Notes: a model not told the origin generated them from the letters alone. A stretch of 64,000 nucleotides of DNA from JAFAGO01 sp031987605 (GCA_031987605.1 DALZZF010000001.1:572344-636343); one strand, 5' to 3'. Shown: positions 42,958 to 52,572, numbered from the stretch's first letter. Made by a program: numbers and translations.

Positions 42958-42979
42958 TCATTTATTGTTAGGGTGTGTC

Positions 42980-43531
42980 TTATTGCACTCTTCCGTCTTT
43001 TTTATCTTTCGAACGGCCAATGGTATATCCTGTTGCACCGCCTACAATTCCACCAATAACGGCTCCTGCTCCACGATTTTTCTTACTGATAATCGCACCT
43101 GCAGCTGCACCTCCTGCAGTACCGATTATGGTTCCTTTTGCCGCTTTACTCATTCCTTTTTTTTCGTTTGAATTTTGTGTTCCGGAATTACTGTTTCCGG
43201 CTGAGGAATTGTTTGCATACGTGCCGTTATTGCTGCTTTGTTTTGGAGCCTGGTTCACATATACGGTCTTGGTTTCCCGCACAACTTGCGGTTGTGCAGC
43301 GGCTTTTATATTCGCGTTTTCTTTTGCCTGAACAATGCTGTCGGATTTTTTTTGTGCTTCGTACGCTATTTTCTCCTTTTCTATGGCCAGTTTCTGTTTT
43401 TCAATTTCCAACTGTCGCATCTGATATTCAATCTTTTGCTGATCGAGCGTTTTCTCTGCAACCTGATCGTCTTTTTTACAGGCAGTGAAAAGCAATGTGG
43501 ACATTAACGCTGTAATTACTATATTTTTCAT
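42980..43531 (-). CDS. glycine-zipper (YMGG-like) lipoprotein
   Basis: 183 residues: lipobox TACKK (Cys18), a strongly charged coiled-coil region KIEYQMRQLEIEKQKLAIEK (about residues 33-65), an Asn/Ser-rich linker, then a glycine-zipper GTIIGTAGGAAAGAIISKK and GAGAVIGGIVGGATGYTIGR. Such proteins insert or associate with the outer membrane; function not known. The ATG at 43531 is clear. Confidence 0.85.
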   Translation of the reverse strand: MKNIVITALMSTLLFTACKKDDQVAEKTLDQQKIEYQMRQLEIEKQKLAIEKEKIAYEAQKKSDSIVQAKENANIKAAAQPQVVRETKTVYVNQAPKQSSNNGTYANNSSAGNSNSGTQNSNEKKGMSKAAKGTIIGTAGGAAAGAIISKKNRGAGAVIGGIVGGATGYTIGRSKDKKDGRVQ

Positions 43532-43708
43532 AATCCATTTGTTTAATTAAATTCCAAATCCATTTGGATATTTATAATTAATTGATGCAAAAAGTTCAAG
43601 AATAAAGCCAAGGCAATGTTAAGAAAGTGTTAAAAATAAATTTAGCATCCGATGGTAATGAACCAAACACTTGAAATATTATTTGTAAATTCGGGACAAA
43701 TTTTTTTT

Positions 43709-45847
43709 ATGATCAGAAAACAGATTTTTATTGCGGCGGCTTTCCTCGCTTTTGGTTTTGGATGGGCACAGCAATATGGAGGAATGTGGATTCCTACCGA
43801 AGTAAATGAAAAGGAAATGAAAGAAATGGGAATGAAAATTTCCGCAAAAGATATTTTCAATACCGAAAAACCAAGCATAAAAGATGCGGTTGTACAATTT
43901 GATGGTGGCTGCACCGCAGAAATTATTTCACCAAAAGGATTACTGCTGACCAATCACCATTGCGGTTACGACAATATTCAAAGTCATTCCACTGTTGAAA
44001 ATAATTTACTGGCAGACGGTTTCTGGGCGAAAAATATGGGTGAAGAACTCCCAAATCCCGGTGTAACGGTAGATTTTATTGTCGATATAAAAGATATTTC
44101 TGATAAAATTTTACCCGGAACTGAAAATCTTACCGGTGCTGAACTGGAAGCCAAAGTAAAAGCCAATACGGATACATACAGAAATTCTCAAAAAATTGAA
44201 GAGTTCCAGAAAATCGTAGTAAAACCCATGTATTATGGCAATAAATATTATGCCTACGTTATTGAAACCTATAAAGACATTCGCTTGGTTGGAGCACCGC
44301 CAAGTTCAATCGGAAAATTCGGTTCTGATACGGATAATTGGGTTTTTCCGCGTCATACAGGAGATTTTTCAATGTTCAGGATTTATGCGGATAAAAACAA
44401 TAAACCTGCGGAATATTCCAAAGACAATGTTCCTTACGTTCCGAAACATTTTCTTCCGGTTTCCATAAAAGATAAAAATGAAGGTGATTTCACATTTGTA
44501 TTCGGTTTTCCGGGAAGAACTCAGGAATATTTACCCGCGATTGCCGTAGAAAAAATTGTGAATGAAACCGATCCTGCCATGATTTCCGTGCGGGATGTGG
44601 CTTTGAAAACTTTGGACGAAAAAATGCGCGTGGATCCTGCCACAAAAATAAAATATGCATCCAAGTTTGCTTCTGTTGCCAACTACTGGAAAAAATGGAT
44701 GGGCGAAGTGGAAGGTTTGAAAAAATCCAATGCTGTAGCCAAAAAGAAACAATACGAGCAAACATTAATTTCTAAAAATCCGGCCATAAAATCCACTTTG
44801 GACGGTTTGAATTCCCTCTACAATGCACAGGCTCCGTTTGCCCTGAACCGGGCGTATTATTCAGAAGTTACCCGAAATGCGGAAACCCTTCGTCTGGCGA
44901 ATTATTTCATCAATATTATCAGCCTGAAAGAAGCTGGAAAATTTGATGCTGCTGCACAACAGCGTTCTGTGGATTATCTTTCCGGATTTTATAAAGATTA
45001 TGATGGTGCTTTGGATGCAAAAGTAGCCGCAAAAGTAGTGGCACTTTATCAACTGAAAAATAATCCTTCTTTATTGCCTCCGGGTTTCAATCAATTTTCA
45101 GATGCCAAAAAAAATGAAGAAATTTTTGAAGACTGGTCGAAAAATTCCGTTATCAGCGGAAGAGGAAAATTGAATGGCAAAACAACGTATACCGATTTAA
45201 ACGGAATTCTGAACGATCCGAATTTTGTAACAGAAATTAAAAAAGATCCGTTTTATAAGCTCGCTGCCGATCTTAAAAATGCCTATACCACAAATACCGA
45301 TGGAAAATTCTCGGAATATCAGCAGCAGATTGATGCGCTTCAGAAAAAATACATGGCACAAATGCTGGAAACCGATAAAGACCGCAAGTTTTTCCCCGAT
45401 GCCAATTCAACATTGCGGGTAACTTACGGAAAAGTTGCCGGTTCCAACCCAAAGGATGCGCTGTATTACGGTTATCAAACGCATCTTTCCGGAGTGATAG
45501 AAAAATATATTCCGGGCGATTATGAATTTGATGTTCCGCAGAAACTCATCCAGTTATACAACACCAAAGATTACGGAATTTATAAAAATAAAACTGGTGA
45601 TGTACCGGTGAATTTCACGGCGACCAATCATACTACAGGCGGAAATTCCGGAAGTCCGGCTTTGGATGCCCACGGAAATTTAGTCGGTCTGAATTTCGAC
45701 AGACAATGGGAGGGAACCATGAGCGACATTAATTATGATCCCAAATTATGCCGGAATATTATGGTAGATACGAAGTACATTCTGTTCATCGTGGACAAAT
45801 ATGCTAATGCAAAATGGCTTTTGGATGAAATGAAAATTGTAAAATAA
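43709..45847 (+). CDS. S46 family dipeptidyl-peptidase, DPP11-like
   Basis: Secreted or periplasmic serine peptidase that removes N-terminal dipeptides. 712 residues from the ATG at 43709, signal peptide MIRKQIFIAAAFLAFGFGWAQ. Triad: His in LLTNHHCGYD (about 84) and Ser647 in TTGGNSGSPALDAHG; QYGGMWIP near the N terminus is typical of S46. The residue 18 after the catalytic Ser is Arg665 (LNFDRQWEG); in Porphyromonas DPP11 the matching Arg673 gives Asp/Glu specificity, whereas DPP7 has Gly. It probably feeds on acidic peptides. The upstream in-frame ATG at 43652 is less likely. Confidence 0.94.
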   Translation: MIRKQIFIAAAFLAFGFGWAQQYGGMWIPTEVNEKEMKEMGMKISAKDIFNTEKPSIKDAVVQFDGGCTAEIISPKGLLLTNHHCGYDNIQSHSTVENNLLADGFWAKNMGEELPNPGVTVDFIVDIKDISDKILPGTENLTGAELEAKVKANTDTYRNSQKIEEFQKIVVKPMYYGNKYYAYVIETYKDIRLVGAPPSSIGKFGSDTDNWVFPRHTGDFSMFRIYADKNNKPAEYSKDNVPYVPKHFLPVSIKDKNEGDFTFVFGFPGRTQEYLPAIAVEKIVNETDPAMISVRDVALKTLDEKMRVDPATKIKYASKFASVANYWKKWMGEVEGLKKSNAVAKKKQYEQTLISKNPAIKSTLDGLNSLYNAQAPFALNRAYYSEVTRNAETLRLANYFINIISLKEAGKFDAAAQQRSVDYLSGFYKDYDGALDAKVAAKVVALYQLKNNPSLLPPGFNQFSDAKKNEEIFEDWSKNSVISGRGKLNGKTTYTDLNGILNDPNFVTEIKKDPFYKLAADLKNAYTTNTDGKFSEYQQQIDALQKKYMAQMLETDKDRKFFPDANSTLRVTYGKVAGSNPKDALYYGYQTHLSGVIEKYIPGDYEFDVPQKLIQLYNTKDYGIYKNKTGDVPVNFTATNHTTGGNSGSPALDAHGNLVGLNFDRQWEGTMSDINYDPKLCRNIMVDTKYILFIVDKYANAKWLLDEMKIVK

Positions 45848-45903
45848 ATTTCTGAAATTTAAATATCCTATTACCCATCTATTTTTGCCAGAGTTTTCAA
45901 AAC

Positions 45904-45937
45904 TTTGGCAAAATTGTTTTTATAAGATGTAATTTTG
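45904..45937 (+). promoter_or_regulatory. promoter of the 45943 gene, near-leaderless
   Basis: TTTG (45904-45907), 22-nt spacer, TAATTTTG (45930-45937); ATG 6 nt further. Confidence 0.6.
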
Positions 45938-45942
45938 TAGCG

Positions 45943-46461
45943 ATGCAAAATAAAACCGTTTTTATCAGGGAATCTCCTTTCAAAATTTTCAAAAGATTTT
46001 TATTTTTATGGTTGATGGCAAGTCCGCTGCTTATCATGGTTTTTGGTGAAGTTCAGGATAATCCTTTGGCTGAAAAAGATAATGGAAAAATGCAACAGGT
46101 TTTCCTTTGGATTTACCTTCTGTACAGTTTTGTTTTGTTGGTGGTTTTTATGTTAAGGCTTTTGCAGTCTTTAAAAAAAAGCGTAATACGTTTGGATGAA
46201 AACGGAATTACCTTTTACGAAAAAGATTTCTTCGCATGGAAAGATATTTATGATTTCCGTATCGGAAAGAAATTTCTGTCTTACGACGTACTTACTTCTG
46301 GTGGAAATACGTCCGGGAAAAGGGAAGTGGAAGAACAAAAAATTCTGGTGATTAACGGAAAAGCTTTCCGCATTAAGGAACAATTCCTGAAATTCAATCT
46401 TTCGGAAATCGCTGAAATCATTCATGTTTACAAGCAACGATTGTCAGGTAACAAAATATAG
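45943..46461 (+). CDS. small membrane protein, PH-like C-terminal region
   Basis: 172 residues with two transmembrane helices (FLFLWLMASPLLIMVFG; LWIYLLYSFVLLVVFML) and a C-terminal region of strands (SVIRLDENGITFYEKDFFAWKDI, ILVINGKAFRIKEQ) that resembles the PH-like domain found in several bacterial membrane proteins. Not assigned to a named family. Convergent with the thiolase with a 2-nt gap. The ATG follows a -7 box by 6 nt. Confidence 0.7.
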   Translation: MQNKTVFIRESPFKIFKRFLFLWLMASPLLIMVFGEVQDNPLAEKDNGKMQQVFLWIYLLYSFVLLVVFMLRLLQSLKKSVIRLDENGITFYEKDFFAWKDIYDFRIGKKFLSYDVLTSGGNTSGKREVEEQKILVINGKAFRIKEQFLKFNLSEIAEIIHVYKQRLSGNKI

Positions 46462-46463
46462 AA

Positions 46464-47678
46464 TTAGAGGAAAGGATTTTCCAGAATTACAGCATACCCT
46501 TGTCCTACACCAATGCACATGGTTGCCAGCGCATATTTTTCTCCGGTTTTCTGAAGTTCCAAAGCAGCAGAATACACAATTCTCGTTCCACTCATTCCCA
46601 AAGGATGCCCAAGCGCAATGGCTCCGCCGTTAGGATTTATACGCGGATCTTCGGAAGAAATTTCCAGTGCTTTCAGGCAGGCAATACTTTGTGCAGCAAA
46701 GGCTTCGTTCAGTTCGATAACTCCGATGTCATCCAAATCTAATCCAGCTCTTTTTAAAGCCAGTTTTGTAGCGTCAACAGGACCGATACCCATAATCCGT
46801 GGTTCTACACCGACCGCAGATGAGGCAATGATTTTAGCCAAAGGTTTTAATCCAAATTTATTTACAGCATATTCCGAGCCCACCAAAACGGCAGCGGCAC
46901 CATCATTCAGTCCGGAGGAATTTCCGGCGGTTACACTTCCGTTTTCCTTCACAAATGCAGGTTTCAGCTTGGAAAGAATTTCCAAAGTTGAGTTGGGTTT
47001 TAGAAATTCATCTTGATTGAAAATTTTCGGTTCTGCATTTTTTTGCGGAATCAAAATATCCGAAATTTCTTCTGAAAATCTTCCGCTTTCCTGTGCTTTT
47101 TTAGCTTTCATTTGCGAACGGAATGCAAATTCATCTTGTTCTTCTCGGGAAATCTTAAACTGCAAAGCGAGGTTTTCCGCAGTTTTTCCCATGGCTTCCG
47201 TTCCGTACGTTTTTTCCATTTCAGGGTTGATGAACCGCCACCCGAAACTGCTGTCGTAGATTTTTTGCCCGGTATCAAAGGCTTTTTCTGATTTTGAAAA
47301 TACATACGGACCTCGCGACATTCCTTCAACACCACCGGAAATAAACAGATTTCCTTCTCCTGATTTTATGGCACGACAAGCATGAACAATTGCACTCATT
47401 CCCGAAGCACAAAGGCGGTTCACCGTTTCTCCGGGAACAGAATAGGGAAGTCCGGCCAAAAGAAGCGCCATTCTTGCAATATTGCGGTTGTCTTCTCCTG
47501 CCTGATTGGCGCAACCTATAATCACGTCATCAATTTCCTGTAACGGAATTTCAGGATGTTTCTGGATTAGATTTTTCAGGATGGAAGCCATTACATCATC
47601 CGTTCGTACTGCGGCTAAAGTACCACCGAAATTTCCAATGGCAGAACGTGTTCCGTCGATTATATAAGCATTGTTCAT
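46464..47678 (-). CDS. acetyl-CoA C-acyltransferase (3-oxoadipyl-CoA thiolase-like)
   Basis: 404 residues. Thiolase I fold: active-site Cys in VNRLCASGMSAI, GVEGMSRGPYVFSK, IELNEAFAAQSIA, His in GGAIALGHPLGMSG and the second Cys in TMCIGVGQG. The phrase SSFGWRFINPEMEKTYGTEAMG resembles the PcaF/PaaJ branch, which cleaves 3-oxoadipyl-CoA in phenylacetate and protocatechuate degradation. No other pca or paa genes lie nearby, so a fatty-acid or other 3-ketoacyl substrate is also possible. Overlaps the upstream hydrolase gene by ATGA. Confidence 0.9.
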   Translation of the reverse strand: MNNAYIIDGTRSAIGNFGGTLAAVRTDDVMASILKNLIQKHPEIPLQEIDDVIIGCANQAGEDNRNIARMALLLAGLPYSVPGETVNRLCASGMSAIVHACRAIKSGEGNLFISGGVEGMSRGPYVFSKSEKAFDTGQKIYDSSFGWRFINPEMEKTYGTEAMGKTAENLALQFKISREEQDEFAFRSQMKAKKAQESGRFSEEISDILIPQKNAEPKIFNQDEFLKPNSTLEILSKLKPAFVKENGSVTAGNSSGLNDGAAAVLVGSEYAVNKFGLKPLAKIIASSAVGVEPRIMGIGPVDATKLALKRAGLDLDDIGVIELNEAFAAQSIACLKALEISSEDPRINPNGGAIALGHPLGMSGTRIVYSAALELQKTGEKYALATMCIGVGQGYAVILENPFL

Positions 47679-48673
47679 TTGCTGATGAATTCTAAAAGTG
47701 GTGCTATAAATCTATCAAAAACTTCCACATGCGGCAAATGTCCCACTCCTTCCAGTTCTACCAATTTTGAATTGGGGATTTTTTTGTGGGTTTCTTTGCC
47801 TAAAATCTGATACTGTCCCATTAAAGGCTGAAGTTCTTTTGGCGCAAATGCTTTTCCGATGGCGGTTCTGTCTCTTGTTCCGATAATGAGCAAAGTCGGG
47901 ACTTTTAACTTTTCAAATTCATAAACCACAGGTTGGGTGTACACCATGTCGGATGTTAAGGCGGCATTCCATGCGGTAATCGGGAAATCATTGGAAATGG
48001 TCCAGCCTGCAATATAATTCAGAAGTTCATCGTATTCCGGTTTCCATTTATTGTCGAAATAAAATTCGTTCATGTATTTTTTATAGGCATCAAAATTTTT
48101 GGAAAGCTCATCTTTATATTGTTTGTCAATATCCTGATAAGTTCCGAAAAGCCGGTAATCTTCCAGTCCGATTGGGTTTTCGAGGATGAGTTTTTCTACT
48201 TTTTCCGGATACATCAGTGCCATTCTTGTAGCCAGCATTCCGCCCATGGAATGTCCCAGAATCTGGAATTTTTCAATTTTTAAACTGTCGAGAATGGATT
48301 TTGTGTTTTCGGACAGTTGATGAAATGAAAACTGATATCGTTTCGGTTTTGAAGATTTTCCAAATCCGATCTGATCCGTAATAATGACCCGGAACCCATT
48401 TTTCGTAAGCACTTCTGCCGTTTTTTCCCAATAAGAACCGTTGAAATTTTTACCGTGAAGCAAAAGGATGGTTTTGCCGTTTGGTTTTTCGGGATGAATA
48501 TCCATAAACGCCATTTTCAGTTGTTGATCCTGGCTGTTAATCGTTTTGAAATGAATGGGAAAAGGATATTTTGCCTGCGTAAGTTCAGCATCATAAGCGA
48601 TTAATTTTTGTTGTGAAAAAACCAATGTGGAAATCAACGTAAATGCGACAACAGTAAGTTTGTACAGTTTCAT
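47675..48673 (-). CDS. secreted or periplasmic alpha/beta hydrolase
   Basis: 332 residues from the ATG at 48673: signal peptide (MKLYKLTVVAFTLISTLVFS), then an alpha/beta-hydrolase domain with LLLHGKNFNGSYW (oxyanion loop), nucleophile GHSMGG, acid region GTRDRTAIG and final GVGHLPHVE His. Substrate unknown. The frame extends 44 codons upstream, but that stretch reads poorly. Stop and thiolase start overlap (ATGA), so the genes are cotranscribed. Confidence 0.88.
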   Translation of the reverse strand: MKLYKLTVVAFTLISTLVFSQQKLIAYDAELTQAKYPFPIHFKTINSQDQQLKMAFMDIHPEKPNGKTILLLHGKNFNGSYWEKTAEVLTKNGFRVIITDQIGFGKSSKPKRYQFSFHQLSENTKSILDSLKIEKFQILGHSMGGMLATRMALMYPEKVEKLILENPIGLEDYRLFGTYQDIDKQYKDELSKNFDAYKKYMNEFYFDNKWKPEYDELLNYIAGWTISNDFPITAWNAALTSDMVYTQPVVYEFEKLKVPTLLIIGTRDRTAIGKAFAPKELQPLMGQYQILGKETHKKIPNSKLVELEGVGHLPHVEVFDRFIAPLLEFISK

Positions 48674-48737
48674 TCTTCTTTTTTTAGTAGAGGCAATCAA
48701 AGATAAGAATAAAAAAAGAGTGAAGCAGAGGTTGGAT

Positions 48738-49853
48738 TTACGGGTATTTTTCCCACCATTTTTCGGTATGATAATTTTCGTCGTCCAAAGGAAATTTTTC
48801 CCCAATTTTCGGAGTTTGAATGATGTAGTTCCCGGTTTTTATTTTGTCCAGATCTTTCAACGGATCATCCCATTCATGCGTGGCGAGTTTAAATTTTGAA
48901 TTGTGCACGGGAATCAGAACTTTGGCATTCAGGTCGATCATGGCTTTATCGTGCTCTTCAGGAAGCATGTGGATGTAGCGCCAATCTTTGTTGTATTGCC
49001 CGTTTTCCAAAATGGCCACATCAATATCCGGAAAATCTTTCCCAATTTTTTTGAAGTGTTCATCATATCCGGAATCGCCACCGATATAGATCGTTTTGTT
49101 TGGGGTTTGCAGGATAAAACTTGCCCAAATTGCCTGATCGCGTTTCAGCCCTCTTCCGGAAAAATGCCGTGCAGGTTCAGCGGTAATGATGAAACTGTTG
49201 CCAAAATTTTTCGCTTCATACCAATCTAGTTCGGTAATGATTTTCGGATTGTATTTCCAGTATTCCAAATGTTCGCCTGTTCCGAGACCGGTAACCACAT
49301 GTTTTACTTTTGGCAGTAATCTCGTTACGGTTTCATAATCAAGATGATCCCAATGATCGTGCGTAATGATGAGAAAATCGAGTTCAGGAATATCATCTGC
49401 GGTATAAAGGTCGCTTCCTTTAAACGCTTTTGTGGTATAACTAATCGGCGATGCTGCACCGCTGAAAACGGGATCAACCAGAATTTTTTTTCCATCAATT
49501 TGGAGATAATAGGAAGAATGTCCCATCCAGATGTACACATTTTCGTTTTGCGGAATGGATTTTAAATCTGTTTTTTCAAAATGAAAGGCATGGGAAGGTT
49601 CTGTGCGCTGGGTTTTCCCAAACAGAAAACGGTACATTACTTTGAAATAATTGGTGTCTTCGGCAAGATTTGGTGTTTCAGAAAGGTTTTTGAAACTTCC
49701 GTCCCGAAAGTTTGGCGACTGTTGTATGCGTTCCATCCTTTTTCCTGAAGGCTGTTTCCCGAATTTCGGCTGTTGAAGAAAGAGGTAAACTGCAACAATT
49801 AATAGTGTTGCAGGAATTAAAATTATAAAGATCATTCTTTTAAAAAATTTCAA
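48738..49853 (-). CDS. membrane-anchored MBL-fold hydrolase (UlaG/NAPE-PLD-like)
   Basis: 371 residues: one N-terminal membrane segment (MIFIILIPATLLIVAVYLFLQ), then an MBL domain with IWMGHSSYYLQIDGKKILVDP, THDHWDHLDYETV, the second-site GDSGYDEHF and a final PVHNSKF. It resembles the NAPE-PLD/UlaG group of MBL enzymes (phosphodiesterase or lactonase activity). It is 64 nt upstream of the alpha/beta hydrolase on the same strand. The MBL-hydrolase-thiolase set may form one catabolic unit. Confidence 0.85.
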   Translation of the reverse strand: MKFFKRMIFIILIPATLLIVAVYLFLQQPKFGKQPSGKRMERIQQSPNFRDGSFKNLSETPNLAEDTNYFKVMYRFLFGKTQRTEPSHAFHFEKTDLKSIPQNENVYIWMGHSSYYLQIDGKKILVDPVFSGAASPISYTTKAFKGSDLYTADDIPELDFLIITHDHWDHLDYETVTRLLPKVKHVVTGLGTGEHLEYWKYNPKIITELDWYEAKNFGNSFIITAEPARHFSGRGLKRDQAIWASFILQTPNKTIYIGGDSGYDEHFKKIGKDFPDIDVAILENGQYNKDWRYIHMLPEEHDKAMIDLNAKVLIPVHNSKFKLATHEWDDPLKDLDKIKTGNYIIQTPKIGEKFPLDDENYHTEKWWEKYP

Positions 49854-50073
49854 AATCTAAAGATTATGGTGGTAAAGATAAGGTTTGTGAAAAATGTTTC
49901 ATTCCGCTCACTTTTACCATGACGAACGGAATCTTGATTTACTTTAAAAAAACTTCCGAATCTTTCTTAAAGTAAGAATCAAAGAGTATCGGCAGAATAA
50001 ATGATAAAAGTTAGTTCACATCAATTTTTTCTCCAACAGATTTTTGCTATCTTTAATACAAACTCCCCAAATT

Positions 50074-50499
50074 ATGCATGATAATATTATAGTGAAAGAA
50101 AAAGTGTCTGCTCCGGTAGACAAGGTTTGGGAAGCGATTACAGACCGCTCCAAAATGAAAGAATGGTATTTTGATATTCCTGATTTTGAACTGGAAGAAA
50201 ACCGTGAATTCAGTTTTTACGGTTCTGAAAACAACGACAGGCATCATCATCATGCTGAAATTCTTGAAGTTGTACCCAAACAGAAATTGAAAATGTCCTG
50301 GAGCTATCCGGAAATTACCAAAGAAAAAACCATTGTAAAATGGGAACTGCAACCCGTGGAAAACGGAACAGAAATTACCTTAACCCATAAAGGTTTGGAA
50401 AATTTAGAACATCTTGGCAAAGACTTTTCCAGAAACACAATTACGGAAACCTGGAATGATATTGTAGGGAAATCCCTGAAGAATTATGTAGAAAATTAA
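50074..50499 (+). CDS. SRPBCC domain (AHSA1-like) protein
   Basis: 141 residues from the ATG at 50074 (MHDNIIVKEKVSAPVDKVWE). START/Bet v1-like fold: AITDRSKMKEWYFDIPDFE, the repeated strand pattern EVVPKQKLKMSWSYPE, KWELQPVENGTEITLTHKG and a C-terminal helix TITETWNDIVGKSLKNYVE. AHSA1-like members have varied roles. No partner gene. It is followed by a terminator. Confidence 0.88.
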   Translation: MHDNIIVKEKVSAPVDKVWEAITDRSKMKEWYFDIPDFELEENREFSFYGSENNDRHHHHAEILEVVPKQKLKMSWSYPEITKEKTIVKWELQPVENGTEITLTHKGLENLEHLGKDFSRNTITETWNDIVGKSLKNYVEN

Positions 50500-50518
50500 A
50501 TCCTATTTTATTATTCTG

Positions 50519-50553
50519 AAAACCGCCTGTTTTTTTCGGGCGGTTTTCTTTTT
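50519..50553 (+). terminator. terminator after the SRPBCC gene
   Basis: AAAACCGCC (50519-50527) and GGCGGTTTT (50539-50547), then a T-rich tail. Confidence 0.85.
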
Positions 50554-50608
50554 ATCAATAAGGAATGATATTTGCTGAAATCTTAACAGAATTTTATCAG
50601 GTTCTTCA

Positions 50609-50639
50609 TTGAGTCTGAACTCCAAAAAGTGTATTTTTG
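50609..50639 (+). promoter_or_regulatory. promoter of the glutaminyl cyclase gene
   Basis: TTG (50609-50611), 20-nt spacer, TATTTTTG (50632-50639), 20 nt before the ATG. Confidence 0.7.
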
Positions 50640-50659
50640 CGTAAATTTTTGAAAATCAA

Positions 50660-51682
50660 ATGAAAAAAAGTTTTCTTATTTCCCTTTTTGCAGCAGTATT
50701 GCTTGTTTCGTGTAATAAAGACAAAGAGATTCTCGACTCGCTGAACAATTATAATATCTCCATGGAAAGTCAGGGGTATCATTTTGGCGATCAGCTGAAT
50801 ATTCCGAAAGAAGTAACTAACAATGCCGAAAGCATCAGCATCAGTTTCGGAGACAAAGAAACCAGCAAACTTACCGTAGATCCTGCTTATTTTACTCTGG
50901 GCGATAATGCGGTAACCTTTAACATCAAAAAGAAAGACGGGAAGGTTCTTACTCAGGATGCCACCATTAATGTATATGCCAAAAACCCGGAAGCAAAACT
51001 CAATTATACCATCGTTAAAGAATATCCTCACGATCCTAAAAATTTTGTGCAGGGATTTCAGTTGGAAGGCAATACTATATATGAAAGCGACGGGCAGAAA
51101 GGCGAATCCAGAATTTTGAAATATCCTTTAGGTTCCTCCACCGCCACGATTTCTACACCGCAAGCCGCAGATATTTTTTCTGAAGGATCCACAATTGTTG
51201 GCGATAAAGTGTATCAGTTAACTTGGCAGAATAAGAAAGGTTTTGTGTACGATAAAAATTCCTTAAAACTCCTGAGCGAATTCGATTATCCGAATATTCT
51301 GGGTGAAGGCTGGGGATTAACGTATGACGGAAAAGATTTAATTGTTTCCGACGGAACCAAGAATATTTATTTCCTGAGTCCTTCCGATCCGAGTAAAGTA
51401 TTGCGCTATATTTCGGTTGCCGGAAATACAGAAGTTTACGATCAGTTGAACGAGCTGGAATATCACAACGGATACCTCTACGCCAATGTTTGGCAAACGC
51501 CTTACATCCTGAAAATAAATCCGAAAAGCGGAGAAGTTCTGGGTAAATTTGATTTCTCCGAATTGGTGAAAAAACACACCAAAGGAAATGATGATGTTCT
51601 GAACGGTATCGCTTTTAAAGGCAATAATATGCTGGTTACCGGCAAAAACTGGCCTACGATTTATGAAGTAACGATTCAGTAA
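50660..51682 (+). CDS. glutaminyl-peptide cyclotransferase, secreted lipoprotein
   Basis: 340 residues: lipobox LLVSCNKDK (Cys18), an N-terminal Ig-like region up to about residue 115, then a beta-propeller of the plant/bacterial type I glutaminyl cyclase family, with NFVQGFQLEGNTIYESDG, TWQNKKGFVYD, GEGWGLTYDGKDLIVSDGT and the C-terminal DVLNGIAFKGNNMLVTGKNW. It converts N-terminal Gln of exported proteins to pyroglutamate. In Bacteroidetes many exported proteins begin with Gln after signal cleavage. Confidence 0.9.
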   Translation: MKKSFLISLFAAVLLVSCNKDKEILDSLNNYNISMESQGYHFGDQLNIPKEVTNNAESISISFGDKETSKLTVDPAYFTLGDNAVTFNIKKKDGKVLTQDATINVYAKNPEAKLNYTIVKEYPHDPKNFVQGFQLEGNTIYESDGQKGESRILKYPLGSSTATISTPQAADIFSEGSTIVGDKVYQLTWQNKKGFVYDKNSLKLLSEFDYPNILGEGWGLTYDGKDLIVSDGTKNIYFLSPSDPSKVLRYISVAGNTEVYDQLNELEYHNGYLYANVWQTPYILKINPKSGEVLGKFDFSELVKKHTKGNDDVLNGIAFKGNNMLVTGKNWPTIYEVTIQ

Positions 51683-51708
51683 AATATTTAAACTCAATTG
51701 CAGTTTTT

Positions 51709-51738
51709 AAAGATGTGGAGGTTTCCGCATCTTTTTTT
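51709..51738 (+). terminator. terminator after the glutaminyl cyclase gene
   Basis: AAAGATG (51709-51715) and CATCTTT (51728-51734) with GGA/TCC inside, then seven T. Confidence 0.7.
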
Positions 51739-51749
51739 ATTTTTGAAGA

Positions 51750-52517
51750 ATGAGAGCTTTTGTATTTCTTCTGGTGTTCATTTCTGCTTTGTTTTCCGCA
51801 CAGCAAACCATCGCTTTTGATTCTTTAAAATTAAATGGGGTGAACGATTTTTTTGCGGATGATTACGGAAATCTTTACCTCTACAAAAAACAGGATTTTA
51901 GTTTTACCAAATACGATGCCCGCGGAAAACAATTAGGGAAACTAATGATGACGGTGCCGTTTCGGGTGCAAAGCGTACAAAATCCGCTTAATATTTTCCT
52001 TTTTTCAGAAAACAATCAGGAACTGAAAATGTTGGATGTAAATCTGAATGAAATTCAGCGTGTGGATTTCCGGAACCGTTTCGGTTTTGTAAAAGCTGCC
52101 TATACCGAAGATCTTCAGCAAATCTGGCTTTTGGATGAAAGTACAAAAAGATTTGTACAGTACAATTATCGCAATAGTTTGGAAATCAATTCTTTTCCGT
52201 TAAATATCAATTTTGATTTACTGACTGCGATTTTGGTTTTTGATAAAAAACTTTACACCATTTCGGAAAATCAGTTTGCTGTTTATGATTTTAAAGGCAA
52301 CCTTATTTTTGAAAAACAAGTTCCTAATCCCCGGAAAATAGCGCGTGAAAATGATTCCGTGTACATCATCTGCGAAAAAGAAATTCTAAAATTTGAGGAA
52401 TCTCAATCACTCGAAACTGTTTTCCATAAAGAAGAGGCAAAGATTGTGGATAAAAACTCGTCCTCATATTTTGAACTGAAAGCAGGGAAATTCTATCTTT
52501 ACAAAATCGAAAAGTAA
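51750..52517 (+). CDS. secreted propeller-like protein of unknown function
   Basis: 255 residues with a signal peptide (MRAFVFLLVFISALFSAQQ). The body shows repeated strand patterns (NLYLYKKQDFSFTKYDARG, NPLNIFLFSENNQELKMLD, QQIWLLDESTKRFVQYNY) that look like a beta-propeller of NHL/WD type. Not recognised as a named family. Twelve nucleotides after the preceding terminator. Confidence 0.75.
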   Translation: MRAFVFLLVFISALFSAQQTIAFDSLKLNGVNDFFADDYGNLYLYKKQDFSFTKYDARGKQLGKLMMTVPFRVQSVQNPLNIFLFSENNQELKMLDVNLNEIQRVDFRNRFGFVKAAYTEDLQQIWLLDESTKRFVQYNYRNSLEINSFPLNINFDLLTAILVFDKKLYTISENQFAVYDFKGNLIFEKQVPNPRKIARENDSVYIICEKEILKFEESQSLETVFHKEEAKIVDKNSSSYFELKAGKFYLYKIEK

Positions 52518-52572
52518 TCGGATATTTATTTTTAAATACCTGATTTTTATCTCATTAACTTAATCTTTTTCA

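Noticed and set aside
43652..43708. Extended start of the S46 peptidase
   Set aside because: The ATG at 43709 gives a standard signal peptide; the extension has no support.
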